Shown here: positions 20,366 to 31,249 of the stretch, piece after piece
How positions within the stretch are numbered: the stretch's first letter is position 1
How the letters are laid out: every line of letters starts with the position of its first letter
Source of the DNA: Discostella pseudostelligera
Taxonomy: Eukaryota > Bacillariophyta > Thalassiosirophyceae > Thalassiosirales > Thalassiosiraceae
Assembly (NCBI GenBank): GCA_036940085.1
Contig: JALLBK010000148.1
Coordinates: 1 to 31,249, forward strand
Direction of reading: 5' to 3'
DNA: 31,249 nt
Notes under the pieces: model-generated
Told to the model about the DNA's origin: nothing
Database searches by the model: none
Seen by the model: the letters and a program-made list of their open reading frames with translations, nothing else
Program-made: the position numbers and the translations under genes

Positions 20366-23300
20366 ATGAATGTGTTTGGAAAACGCAATGCAACTCTATC
20401 CGCTACGAATCTGTCAGAACGAACGTCGGATAATGAAGGTGTGATGACGGGGGGAAAGAAGCAGCGTGATGACGACGATGATGGTCTCGAGTTTGCCACC
20501 ATTGCAAAAAAGTTTACGGAAACGGAAAGTAATCAGCATCAACAACAAGAACAAACGGCCGACATCGAGGAAGAGATCGTATCCGATACTCGAAAGAATT
20601 CACTAAATGCCGACCCACTAATACGAATTGTCAGCACTGTGTTACCGAAAGTGGAGCCATTGCCATGGTCTACTTTCTTCTGTCTGTCGATTTGGTGCAC
20701 CGTGCCGTGAGTTTTATTCTGCCGTATTTACTTCGTTACTTTCTTGGCACCTTCTCAAACAATTCAACTTGATATTGCCATAGCGCTGCGGTCTACATTC
20801 TTCTATTTACGGTGCGTGCAACGATAATTTGTAATTATGGCAAAAGTCAATCTTGAACTCACTCGCTGTGCATCTCCATCCAACAATTGCCACCGCTTAA
20901 ATCGCAACACAGCAAATGGGATTTGGGGAGTCGTTCTACTACGCACTCTCAAACGAATTTGGAGGATATGCATCCATATTTGCAGCGTTTCTACTTATTT
21001 TCGGTTTCTTCTTTTACATTCTTGACATCGGGGAATGGAATACTGCAGTTGGGAATATTGTTCGCGGCATCTGCATGACAGTAATGTTTATTGCATTTGT
21101 GATAGCCGTCATGCTTGTTTCAAACGAGCATCCGGTCGGCTTAATCTCACTCTTCCCATTACTCAATCCAGTGTGGATGCTGCTGGTCAAATCGCTTTTC
21201 TATCGAGAGCGCGATGCTAGGAGATTTGTCAGTGGGCTGAGTGGCCCACTCCTTTTGGTCAGCCTGTGTACTCTTACGGCTTTCATTGTCTGGATTGTTT
21301 GGGACGACGACAATCAATGGAATAGTGTGACAAAAGTGGAAGCTGCAGTAGGTACCGGTTGCCAGGCGAATTTCGATGACTATCCGAACTGTGTCAATGA
21401 GGATGGGTCCGGCGGCACATGCTTCTCCATTGATTATTCGACCGACCCGCAAGAATTGGTGTTCCCAGAAAACTGCGACCGTCTGTGTTTGAATGTATAC
21501 AGCGATTGCTCGAACGGATTTATCTTATGGAGCGGACCAGTATTGATGTGCTTGTCCCTTCTTTTCCTGAGCTTCTTTTGCACATTCTTACGTGCTGGTG
21601 AGTCTAGTTCTTGAGGAGTTTCGTTGCATTATGTTCCGAATCCTAACACGTCTTGCTTCTGATTTGAAGAGGGAACTGAAGAGAAGGACGTATTCAACTT
21701 CGGCAATATGTGGTTGATTGTGCTATTCATTCTTTGGGCGTCTGCGTCACTATCCGGTACTGCAGCTGGAGTATCAACCTCGCTCTTCACCATTACGTTG
21801 GCGTCATTGGCGGGATCCTTCATTTTCCTATCGGCCTCCTTCAACTACGAGGAACAGAAGCAAACACGGAAGGCCTTTCAAATGAGGATTCACGAAAAAT
21901 ATGGAGATAGCGTGGATATCGCCAGAGGTCTCTTCGTCGTAACCTGCTTCCCCGTCGTTTTAGTTTATTTTTGCCTCGCTGCACTCAATCAAATGGTGCG
22001 TAAGATTGGAATAAATCCGTGCGCTCAACCAGCATTTGACAAGAATTCATCAGAAGGAAAGGCCGGGTTTGTTACAGCGAGAGCAATGAAGCAACTTACG
22101 CGGTTGAGATCATGGAATCGGGCGAAAGTGTTGACCTATGCTGTTTACTGGGGCATTGCATTTATGACGATGCAAGTTCTAGTGGCCAATCTTACAGTCG
22201 TGTTCTTTTCTTGGTGAGAACCGCCTCAACTGCACATTTGTCAGCATGTCAATTCTCAACTCACGTCACACGTATCATCGTTGTCTGCAGGATGATAATG
22301 AAGACTGCCAACATGGGCTTGTTAGCCGTAACCGGAATAATGTCTGCAGTCGGTGTCATTATGTTTCTTTTTCCACCAGTTCCAGGTATGCCCGTGTACT
22401 TGGCGCTTGGAATTGTACTAACCGCCCAGGGCCATGCGCTACTAGGTAAGTCGTGGAAAGCATGGTTCAATTCGAACGACTTTGGTCTCTGTCATTAACA
22501 TACCATCATCGGTTGTTTAGGATGGACTGGGTCAATAGCATATTCGTCAGCAGTCGGTCTTGTTGTCAAGCTATTTTCAGGTGTAATCCAGCAGAAACTG
22601 TTTGGGGAGAGTCTCTCGCATTACGTCAAAGTGAGGCAATTCGTTGGCATTAACTCTACATTGATGAAAGCTCTGCGACTTGTCGTCGGGAAGAACGGCT
22701 TATCTCTTCCAAAAGTAGCGATACTCATTGGCGGACCAGGTATGACTATCAATGTACTTGTTGAATGAGCTACGTGATATTATGACCCATCCTCAGAATT
22801 CCTTTCATCTATCATCCCTTGTTCATTTTGGAAATGAATAGATTGGCCCGTAAGTTGGAATTCGGTCATACCAACCCATTATGTGGATCTTAATCATACT
22901 CATTTCTCGTGTGCTCATTCTTTGCACACTTTTCAGACTTCGGTGTTATGCGGAATCATGAGACTATCAATCCTCCAGATCATGCTGGGTACTCTTCCAG
23001 TCATCGTGCTGATAATCCCCTCGTGTTTGACTGGGTCACTATTGTACATGGCATCACTTGTAACGGACACAGGGAATCCTGTGTTTGACTGGGCTGGTAC
23101 CCTCTCAACTATCACCGCTTCTGTAACTGCTGTGGTGCAGTTTGCTAGTATGATCGTTGCTGCATACTACTTGGAACAGGCTTCGGATAAATACGCTTCT
23201 GAAATAGCAGCAATTGACGATGATATTGAAGTAAAGGAGACCGATGCTAGGGATGAGCACGTTCGAGAGTGCTACAAAAAAGTTACGCAATGGAATTCTT

Positions 23301-23782
23301 TGCCAGTGGCGCCGAAGCTGCTTTTATCATGCTCGATTGTATCAATAACAGCGAGTTGTTATATGGTAAGTTCAAAGAATTGGTTTTCGGCAGTGTTGTG
23401 GCTTAATTGTCTCAGTTCATTTTTCCTACATCGACCATTTTAGGTTCAACTCTTTGACGACTTGTGCTTCGTTGAGCACACTCTCACCGATTCTATAGAA
23501 GAGAATTTAGGAGGTAATGTAGGCAACTTGTTCCAGCCATTAGGATGGGCTGCTGTTGGACTCTTCGTTGGTTCGGTTGTCCTTCTATACGTGTTTACAA
23601 GTTGGGGGAAGGTAAGTCCAAAGTACAATCCACTGATCTCGTAACGAATTCTACAGTCCACTGACGTCGTTATCCTATTCATATTGCCATCGTTCATCAT
23701 TTAGAATGAGGCGAAGAAACTCGCCGAATCTGAGAAGCTCGTGCCGATGCTGCCACCCAATAGCCCTCGAGATTACTCATGA
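20366..23782 (+). CDS. Large multi-spanning membrane protein with a VTT/DedA-like C-terminal region, function unknown
   Basis: Ten proposed exons: 20366-20706, 20784-20811, 20913-21597, 21670-22213, 22291-22445, 22521-22739, 22842-22849, 22937-23365, 23444-23611, 23705-23782. All phases agree and give 884 residues. Residues 1-90 are hydrophilic and acidic. Many transmembrane helices follow, with a loop between two spans holding six cysteines (GCQANF, PNCVN, GGTCF, NCDRLCLN, SDCSNG), probably disulfide-bonded in a luminal space. The later part, MFLFPPVPGMPVYLALGIVL and WTGSIAYSSAVGLVVKLFSG, resembles the re-entrant proline/glycine region of VTT/DedA (TMEM41/64) proteins. KVAILIGGPDWPTSVLCGIM is then assembled over the 8-nt exon. 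The family link is tentative; the gene may be a lipid scramblase-like or lineage-specific membrane protein. The tail is short and charged. Confidence 0.75.
20784..20811 (+). other. 28-nt exon of the membrane-protein gene
   Basis: Flanked by CATAG and GTGCGT. It adds AAVYILLFT between WCTVP of exon 1 and QMGFGESF of exon 3, with matching phases (2 in, 0 out), completing the first hydrophobic segment. Confidence 0.7.
22842..22849 (+). other. 8-nt microexon (ATTGGCCC)
   Basis: Flanked by GAATAG and GTAAGT. Exon 6 ends in phase 1 and exon 8 reads in phase 0, so direct joining shifts the frame. Exactly these eight bases restore it and encode the DWP of GGPDWPTSV. Both flanking introns have normal splice sites and normal lengths (102 and 87 nt). 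Confidence 0.75.
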
Positions 23783-23873
23783 CATCTTTGACTTCATATA
23801 CGAAGATCTAATGTACAGAATTAGTAGCTTTATGGCAGCTCATAAAATCAGAGATGAGTGTTTTTATTTCCTT

Positions 23874-24308
23874 CTAAACATCAATAACCTCCCAACGAAA
23901 TAAATTCTCAAAAAATTCGATAACTGCTGTAATTCCCTTGTCCAGCCATGTCTTATCAAGCTCTCGCCTACGTTGTTGTTTCTGCAAAAAATGTTGCGTC
24001 TTTTTCATTTCAGCAACTTCCTCCTTGTGCACCCGTTTGATCACTGCTTCACGGTCAAACGGAGGTGCAGAATATTCTTTGTTATCATCGTCATGCACGT
24101 CATCGGCTTCCGATTGTGTAACGGTGGATTCCGTGGACACTTGTGAGGAGGGAGATCGCTTCCGTCCTCGTTGACGGAATGAATCCGAGCCACCGCCCCT
24201 CGGAAAGAATGCTATTGCGGTTGATCTAGCCTCGATTGACTGACGATGGAAGGGCAATAGGAGGAGGAAAAGTAGTAGGGAGCGGGGTGGGTTCATGTTC
24301 ATGATCAT
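23874..24308 (-). CDS. Short protein with N-terminal signal peptide, unknown function
   Basis: 144 residues if started at ATG 24308 (MIMNMNPPRSLLLFLLLLPF); ATGs at 24302 and 24296 are alternatives, and the frame is open upstream. The start is a strong signal peptide. It is followed by STAIA-FFPRGGG, which could be a plastid Phe junction, so ER, secreted and plastid locations are all possible. The middle is acidic (DDVHDDDNKEYS). The end is a Lys/Arg/Glu-rich helix (HKEEVAEMKKTQHFLQKQQR) finishing LDKGITAVIEFFENLFRWEV, which looks amphipathic. I do not recognise a family. Convergent with the membrane-protein gene (91 bp between stops) and divergent from RNA polymerase III subunit 1. Confidence 0.55.
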   Translation of the reverse strand: MIMNMNPPRSLLLFLLLLPFHRQSIEARSTAIAFFPRGGGSDSFRQRGRKRSPSSQVSTESTVTQSEADDVHDDDNKEYSAPPFDREAVIKRVHKEEVAEMKKTQHFLQKQQRRRELDKTWLDKGITAVIEFFENLFRWEVIDV

Positions 24309-24648
24309 GATGTTGTTGATGATTGCGATCTTCGAACTGTTGAGGTTGTGTCGAAGGCAAAAATTGGCGCCAAGAACCGTCGATGCCCTGGCTTGGCAGT
24401 TATTATGGCGGGAAAGCGCCGGGCTGCTTTCCCGCCATAACATTGTTCAAAACACTTCCACGTGGTGCACCTCCACCCACCCATAAATCAATGCCATCGC
24501 CATCATCCGTATCCAAATCAATGTCCAATCAAACCATATTCACCATCATCAATACCTTGCCATCGCGGATTGAACAATTACCTAACCTAGTCGAACCCCT
24601 ATCGCAGTCTGTAGCTGAGAATTTCATCCCACCATCACAAAAGAGTCA
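24309..24648. promoter_or_regulatory. Divergent promoter between the small secreted-type gene and RPC1
   Basis: 340 bp. Contains the 10-bp palindrome TTGGCGCCAA (24364-24373, an E2F core on both strands), the long inverted repeat at 24403-24440 and a CCACGTGG box near 24464. Confidence 0.5.
24403..24440. repeat. Perfect 15-bp inverted repeat of an E2F-like site
   Basis: TTATGGCGGGAAAGC (24403-24417) and its exact reverse complement GCTTTCCCGCCATAA (24426-24440), separated by 8 bases. Each arm holds GGCGGGAAA, so it can be read as two opposed E2F sites or as a hairpin in single-stranded nucleic acid. Confidence 0.85.
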
Positions 24649-27600
24649 ATGGCGCCCTTTCTGATTCGCCATCCGTCCGCTCAGCATGCTCCGGACAATC
24701 TGCCGCTGTCGCATGCCACGCATCAAACTCTCCTACCCGAGGAAAATCCCACCCCCAAGCAGATTAGTCACTTGCAATTTGGACTTCTCTCGTCATCAGA
24801 TATGCAACGATTGGCGGAATTCCAGGTCACATCGCGCGATTTATTCACGATGCCTCAGCGATCTCCCGCCCCCAATGGTGTACTAGATTCGCGTCTGGGG
24901 GTGTCCGACAAGGTTAGCACATGTGCCACTTGTAAGCTAAAGCTCGCCGACTGCGCTGGACACTTCGCCTACATCAAATTAGCACTGCCCTGCTTCCACA
25001 TTGGGTATATCAAGCATACATTGAATTTACTGCAGTGCATTTGCAAGACATGCTCTCGTGTACTGTTGGACGATACTGAGCGAATGGCACTGTTGAAAAA
25101 GATGAGACATCCCCGAACGGATGTGCTGGGGAAATCATCCATATTCAAAAAGGTTCTGGAGAAATGCAAAAAGAATCATCATTGTCCATACTGCCATAAA
25201 CCCAACGGTACCGTCAAAAAAGTACATGGGGCGCCAACATTGAAAATTATCCATGAGAAGTACAAGGGACGGCACATGGAGGACGAAGTGGAGGGCTTAC
25301 TCCAATCTCTCGAGGGTGCCATGCAATCCAATCCAGAAATCTCACATGCGTTACGTGTTGCGGTGGAAGACTTGCTTCCCACACGTGTCCTCGAATTATT
25401 CCGGGCCATGACCGATGAAGATTGTGAGGTGCTATGGGTAACTCCGTGGATTGGCCGACCGGAGAATTTGATATTGGAACATATCCTTGTCCCACCCGTG
25501 CCCATCCGACCAAGTGTGGCAATGGATGTTGGTGGAGGAAGTAATGAGGATGATTTAACCGTGAAGTTACTGGAGATTATTAACGTCAATCTTGCTCTGG
25601 AGGTGAACATGACACGTAATCCACAAACGAAGACTATTATGGAGGGGTGGGATGTGTTGCAAAGTCAGGTGGCGCAGTACATTAATGGAGATATTCCCGG
25701 TCTTAAGAAAGAGATTGGACATAAGCCTATTAGGGGGTTGTGTCAACGATTGAAGGGGAAGCAGGGTCGGTTCCGTGGCAACCTAAGCGGTAAGCGGGTT
25801 GACTTCTCGTCGAGGACTGTGATTAGTCCCGATCCCAACTTGAGAGTTGATCAAGTTGGTGTGCCAGTGCATGTCGCAAAAATCATGACCTACCCTGGTA
25901 AGTGATTCATTCACCACAGTACTTTGAAATCCGCCATACCTCACAGTGACTGACATTCTTGATTTGCATGCCACTCTCGATCAGAGCAAGTTACCAGATA
26001 CAACATTGAACAATTGCGAGAACGAGTCCGCAATGGCCCTGACGTACACCCAGGTGCCAATCTCATCCGTCCCTCGGGAGAAAATTCCTTCGTGAAATCT
26101 CTGGCGTTTGGAGATCGAGAACGTGCCGCTCAAACTCTTCGTATTGGGGATATTGTTGAACGTCACATGCAAGATGGGGATGTGGTGCTATTCAATCGCC
26201 AGCCTTCCTTGCATAAGCTGAGTATCATGAGTCACCAGGTGAAGGTAATGGAATGGCGAACATTTAGATTTAATATTTGCGTTTGTGAGCCATACAACGC
26301 CGACTTTGACGGTGATGAAATGAATCTACACCTCCCTCAAACTGAGGAGGCACGAAGCGAGGCAAACATATTGATGGGGGTGCATCAAAATCTTGCAACA
26401 CCACGTAATGGGGAGCCACTTGTCGCCGCCTCGCAAGACTTTTTGTCTGCCGCTTACTTGATTACTCAGAAGGACCAATTCTTTTCCAGGGAGGTATTTT
26501 GCTCATTTGTAGCCTACTTTGGCTTAGCAGATGAACAGGTGGATGTCCCGATTCCAGCGATATTGAAGCCAGTGCCTCTGTGGACAGGGAAGCAGGTATT
26601 TAGCTGCATCGTGAAACCGAACTTACAAACGAAAACATTGGTGAACTTCGAGATGAAAGAGAAGAACTATGACTCGGAGAAGAAGCTGCAGCATTTTTGT
26701 CCGAATGATGGTTGGGTAGCATTTAGAAACAGTGAGTTGATTTCAGGCAATATTGCAAAGAAGACGATAGGAGGAGGAAGCAAAACTGGACTGTTATATG
26801 TGTTGCTTCGAGATTTTGGACCGACCTACGCAGCAAACTTTATGGATCGATTCTCCAAGTTTTGCTCAAGGTACTTTGGCATGCATCGAGGATTCTCCAT
26901 GGGCATCTCTGATGTATCTCCTTCGCCAAAGCTTAAGAAGATGAAGTTTGACATTCTTAGCGCTGGATATAGGAAGGTACGTGCAGTAACACCACCAAGC
27001 GGATAAAGAGAAACATGTCAGTCTCATCCCTTGCTTGTCTTCGAAATAGGCCGAAGAATCAATCAAGAAATACGAGGAAGGGACGTTGGAGTTGCGCCCA
27101 GGATGTGATTTGCTTCAGTCTTTGGAAGAAATCCTTAACGGAATCCTGGGCAAACTCCGTGAGTCAGCTGGACAAGAGGCAATGAAGGCGTTGGTAAGAT
27201 AGGATCATCTTTTGACTCGATTTCATCGTTGTAAGGTATGTGTACTCATGCAGCTGATGATCATGTTATCGCAGCCCTGGTCGAATACCCCGCGCATAAT
27301 GGCTGAGTGCGGATCAAAAGGTAGCCCCCTTAACATATCTCAAATGATGGCTTGCGTAGGACAGCAAGCTGTTGGTGGAATGCGCATCTTAGATGGGTTT
27401 GTAAATAGAACGTTGCCACATTTCGAGTATCACAGTTTGACTCCTCCTGCGAAAGGATTCGTAGCAAATTCGTTTTACTCTGGGTTGTCGGCGACAGAAT
27501 TCATTTTCCACACCATGGGAGGACGCGAAGGGTTGGTCGACACAGCTGTCAAAACGGCAGAAACTGGCTACATGGCCCGCAGGCTGATGAAGGTGTGTTA

Positions 27601-29314
27601 TTGACAAGCTTCAAAGACACGTTCCATTTCGTTCCATATTGTGAGTCTGACTTCTAATTATTTCTCTATAGGCACTGGAGGACCTTTCACTTCGCTACGA
27701 CAACTCTGTCCGTAACTCTGAGAACACAGTTGTGCAATTCACATATGGCGACGATTCCCTGAACCCTGAAAAGATGGAAAATAACGATCGGCCAGTAGAA
27801 TTTGATCGACTTAGGCTTAATGTTTCACAGCTATTCCCCTGCTCGGAGGAACCTGATCTATTGCAGAACCAACTTCTTCAAAAGATCGAGCAATCCTTAC
27901 GTGAAGATAGATTCCAACACCTTCTTCCGAATGGTAAAAGTTTCTTGACCGAAATAGAATCATATTTCAATGATATTGTGAAGAAGCAGGATGAAGCATC
28001 CGAAGCGTGTGACATTGACGCTTGGATTCAGCAGCGGACTTGGAATCATTGTCGCTTCACCGAGACTCAAGTCAATGAGTTCTTGAAAATGGCTCTCGAG
28101 AAGTACACTAAAAGTTTGGTCGAACCTGGTGAGGCGGTTGGCGCCATTGGTGCTCAAAGTATCAGCGAACCTGGCACCCAAATGACTTTGAAGGTGCGTC
28201 AGTTACGTTTTATGCAAAATATTTTATGTTTGCGTCATTCTAACTTACAACTGGATTTGTTCCTCTTCTGAAGACATTCCATTTTGCCGGCGTTTCCTCG
28301 ATGAATGTCACCCTCGGCGTTCCCCGCCTCAAAGAAATCATCAACGCATCAAAGCAAATATCAACTCCCATCATTACAGCAAAACTTGTCCAAGACGATA
28401 ATAAAGTTGGTGCCCGAATCGTTAAGGCTGGGATTGAGAAAACAATGCTTGGCGAGGTGTCTACTTACATTAAGGAGGTGTACTCTAGTGGCGATTGTTA
28501 CCTCTCCATTCAATTGGACATGGATGCCATTCAACAACTTCGATTGGACATTGATGCAGTGTCAGTTCGGCGTTGCATATTGAAGGGAGTTCCTGGTCAA
28601 ACTAAACCGCCTATACTACGCAGCCTGACGGAAAGGCATGTCCTTATCAAAAAAGGTTCTAAGTCAAAGATTCGTGTGTACGTTCCTGATAAAGCAGATA
28701 CGCAGACGTACTTTGCCATGCAGGCACTGAAAGTTGCATTGCCGAGGGTTATTGTTCAGGGCATTTCCACCGTCAATCGAGCTGTAATCAACGAAGAAAA
28801 CAAAGGAGGAGGGACACAATACCACCTCCTCGTAGAAGGATACGGACTCTCTGAAGTGATGGGTAGCAATGGGATTGATGGACGGCATACCACTACCAAC
28901 CACATTATTGAAGTTGAGCAAACCCTCGGCGTGGAAGCAGCAAGAAGTGCAATTTCATCCGAGATATCCTATATTATGAATGCGTATGGAATCGGCATTG
29001 ACAGTCGCCACTTGCTCCTTCTATCAGATGTGATGACTTTCAAGGGAGAAGTTCTCGGTATTACCCGTTTCGGTGTTGCGAAGATGCGTGAGAGTGTGTT
29101 GATGCTTGCCTCATTCGAAAAGACGACAGACCATTTATTTGATGCTGCGGTTCATGGTAGATCGGATGCCATTGATGGTGTATCCGAATGCATCATTATG
29201 GGCATCCCCGTCCCAGTTGGCACAGGATTGTTCAAGCTTCTTAAACGAGCTACGAGGACATCGGCTCCTACTCCTGTGCCGAGCGTTGTCTCGAGAGGAT
29301 TATTGTTGAGATAA
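24649..29314 (+). CDS. RPC1: DNA-directed RNA polymerase III largest subunit (RPC1)
   Basis: Exons 24649-25897, 25985-26976, 27050-27193, 27275-27592, 27672-28193, 28274-29314; 1421 residues, close to the usual length of about 1390. Forms the active centre of Pol III, which makes tRNA and 5S rRNA in the nucleus. Motifs: clamp zinc site [15 protein letters not shown] and [39 protein letters not shown]; the Mg-binding [11 protein letters not shown] (about 520-530); [20 protein letters not shown] in the funnel; [26 protein letters not shown] across the last junction; and [11 protein letters not shown]. Pol III rather than Pol I/II is indicated by [18 protein letters not shown]-like ALPCFHIGY and the absence of a CTD heptad tail. 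Introns are 73-87 nt. ATG 24649 begins [12 protein letters not shown]. Confidence 0.97.
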
Positions 29315-29602
29315 AGTAACGAAAAGGTATTGTTCGATTCCAATTCCTACTGGATACGATGAGGTAGAAGCTGGTAGTAGATTCCTTCGAAGGCGGGAAA
29401 AGATAAGTACGATACTCCTCTACTGAAGAAGGCCACTTTTGGCGGGAAAAGATATGCCTTGCGATCTTTTCCCGCCATCTCTTCCCGCCGCAACAACTCC
29501 AACACCTTCCAACACACCAACACCAACACAGCCATCTCTCTCGATCGATGCACCGGCGACGACGACGACGACTATTGACCCCCGCACCGCATCATTGCAA
29601 CA
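29315..29602. promoter_or_regulatory. RPC1-PGAM5 intergenic region with four E2F-like sites
   Basis: 288 bp between same-strand genes. GGCGGGAAAAGAT at 29392-29404 is repeated exactly at 29441-29453, with an inverted copy ATCTTTTCCCGCC at 29464-29476 and another TTCCCGCC at about 29482-29489. Confidence 0.55.
29440..29477. repeat. Perfect 14-bp inverted repeat of an E2F-like site
   Basis: TGGCGGGAAAAGAT (29440-29453) and its exact reverse complement ATCTTTTCCCGCCA (29464-29477), with a 10-base spacer, 126 bp upstream of the PGAM5 ATG. It is the same design as the repeat at 24403-24440 but differs in the bases flanking the core. Confidence 0.85.
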
Positions 29603-31244
29603 ATGGCGCAATTCCTCTCTCGACTTGCGGGACGACATTATTTGTCGTCCACAATAGCCGCGGCCACCGCCACAACTCTTCTTTCCGCCTCTATTTCCCC
29701 TAAAAATGATAGTGTCGAGGATGACGTCCGTACTGTAAGGTTCACTGACGGCAGTCGTCATGGCGTCGAACCAAGTCGTCGTCATCTTCAGCTTCAGTTG
29801 AACTCTCATCCAACATCATCATTATTTGCCTACCCACGAAAATCCATCGTATTGTGCGAAGCACCGCATCCTTCATTGCATCCCAATGTTACATACAAGC
29901 CATCTGATCCCGCCGAACCTGGCGCCAGTCCAGTAGGCGGTATCGATGTCACCACCAGCGATGGGAGGAAGGTGCATGTCGAGAGTGGAATGTGGGGAGA
30001 AGAACAGGAGGGATTGGTGCGTCACCACAGCTTTGCGTTTTGACCAGTTGTATCACTTTCTCTCACTTCTTTTCATCATTCTTATGATCCTTGTGCCTCT
30101 GACTTTTTTCCTATTCGAAATACCGTCAGTACCATGGCCTATTTCCCAGGAGACAATTATGGAGACCCACTCTCGAGTATCCACTTTGGGAGAATAATTG
30201 GGATGGCCGACAACATCCATCTATCACATCTCTGGCAGAAGAGGGAGTTGAGAATGGAATGACGGATGCTCAACGGGAGAGATATATTCGTAAAAAAGGT
30301 GTGACGAGGCATATCATTTTAATACGTCATGGACAATATGACGAAACGTACAAGGTAAGTGTCCAATCAGATGATAGCATTGCGGACGCCAACCATTTGT
30401 TTCAGCAAAATATCTATGTACACTAAATCTACAACATTATCGGGACATTAATGCAGGAAGATACCAAGCGCATCCTTACACCACTTGGACGACAGCAGGC
30501 AGAGCTGACGGGGAAAAGGCTGGGTAAGTTAATTTGGGGAGTGAATGAACAGTTTGGACCATGCCGAGTAAAGGTTATTCGCGTTAGTAACCTAGCACGT
30601 GCAAAAGAGACGGCAGACATTATATATGAAAATATGGGTGTCAGTGATATGAAGGGCGAGGTCCTTGTCAGGGCAGCTCCAGATCCATTTCTGAACGAGG
30701 GAAGGTGAGTAGTACTTCATATTAGCTCACTTACATCGACATGTGCTCTCCGCTAATATGATGGAATAATAACTGTGATCCTCTTTTAAAAAGGCCATGT
30801 CATCACATTCCAGGAGGAAAAGTTCGACCTTCGGTAGTAGAGATAACCGATGAGCAACATCCTCGCATCGAACGAGCATTTCGCAAATACTTTTACCGTG
30901 CAGACATGCCTAATTTTCCGACTCCCGACGACGAGGAAAAGAATGGAAGTGACGATAGTCGTGCAATAAAAGAATCGAATACAGAGACGCAACAACAACT
31001 GGAGTCAGATCCTCAGCACGAGTTCGAAATTATTGTATGTCACGCCAATGTCATCCGGTACTTTTTCTGCCGTGCACTGCAGTTGCCTCCCGAGGCTTGG
31101 CTGCGACTTTGCACCTTCAACTGCTCTCTGACCTATTTTACCATCCGACCAACGGGAACTGTCAGCTGTCGAATGCTGGGAGATATTGGCCATTTGCCCT
31201 ATGAACTTAATACCTTTAGTGGGCACACTGGGTTTAATTGGTGA
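29603..31244 (+). CDS. PGAM5: PGAM5-type mitochondrial Ser/Thr protein phosphatase (histidine phosphatase superfamily)
   Basis: Exons 29603-30016, 30130-30354, 30457-30704, 30794-31244; 445 residues. The phosphoglycerate-mutase fold is present: HIILIRHGQYDE with catalytic RHG (204-206), LTPLGRQQAELTGKRL, SNLARAKETADI, LNEGRP, and IIVCHANVIRYFFCRALQLP with the second catalytic His at about 379. The PGAM5 hallmark WDxNWD multimerisation motif is present as WENNWDGR before the catalytic domain, which separates it from glycolytic mutases. The N-terminus MAQFLSRLAGRHYLSSTIAA is Arg/Ser-rich with a hydrophobic stretch, fitting mitochondrial insertion. A long linker, not conserved in animals, lies between. 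Animal PGAM5 dephosphorylates proteins such as ASK1 and acts in mitophagy; the role here is inferred only. An acidic insert at about 334-370 (SDDSRAIKESNTETQQQ) is lineage-specific. Confidence 0.92.
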
Positions 31245-31249
31245 ATCAA

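Noticed and set aside
29603..31244. Glycolytic phosphoglycerate mutase
   Set aside because: The WENNWDGR motif and CHANVIRYFFCRALQLP segment are specific to the PGAM5 branch.
1..31249. CRISPR arrays, insertion sequences, tRNA or rRNA genes
   Set aside because: No spaced identical repeats, transposase signatures, tRNA B-box with cloverleaf or rRNA segments were seen on either strand.

Overview
The window is nuclear DNA of a photosynthetic stramenopile, most likely a centric diatom. Fourteen protein genes lie in 31 kb, with short GT-AG introns (mostly 66-165 nt). Several predicted proteins begin with a signal peptide followed by an 'A-F' junction of the diatom plastid-import type. These include a ferredoxin-NADP reductase ending its signal in ISA-FS, a small protein with GSA-FLP and a Tyr/Trp permease-like protein with HA-FQ. 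A coiled-coil gene resembling a ciliary protein (CCDC148-like) would fit a lineage that keeps a flagellated stage. All functional calls come from reading conserved motifs; no database search was run.

Layout. 96-2941 (+): a CCR4/Angel-type endonuclease-exonuclease-phosphatase (EEP) nuclease carrying a complete Mut7-C RNase-like domain nested inside it. 2958-6433 (-): an ADP-forming acyl-CoA synthetase fused to a GNAT acetyltransferase. 6734-8200 (-): plastid FNR (petH). 8909-9400 (-): a small plastid-type protein that repeats only the leader of FNR. 9772-11013 (-): EAPP (E2F-associated phosphoprotein). 11457-12171 (+): TRAPPC4/Trs23. 12593-14387 (+): CCDC148-like. 14461-16124 (-): plastid-type Tyr/Trp permease family protein. 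16716-18635 (+): PIG-U. 18936-19862 (-): Derlin. 20366-23782 (+): an 884-residue multi-spanning membrane protein with ten exons, one of only 8 nt. 23874-24308 (-): short protein of unknown function with a signal peptide. 24649-29314 (+): largest subunit of RNA polymerase III. 29603-31244 (+): PGAM5-type phosphatase.

The genes are housekeeping functions rather than an operon or island: ER and secretory work (PIG-U, Derlin, TRAPPC4), plastid redox and transport (FNR, its leader paralogue, the permease), transcription (Pol III, EAPP) and mitochondrial signalling (PGAM5). What links them is promoter content. GGCGGGAA-type (E2F-like) sites recur in most intergenic gaps, twice as long near-perfect inverted repeats, and they are paired with TTACACGTGGCA boxes upstream of FNR and between Derlin and the membrane-protein gene.

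The most unusual object is the first gene. Its EEP catalytic residues are split on either side of an in-frame Mut7-C domain with its own zinc-binding cysteines. The only N in the window (position 1501) sits inside this gene, and the reading frame is continuous only if that base is ignored.
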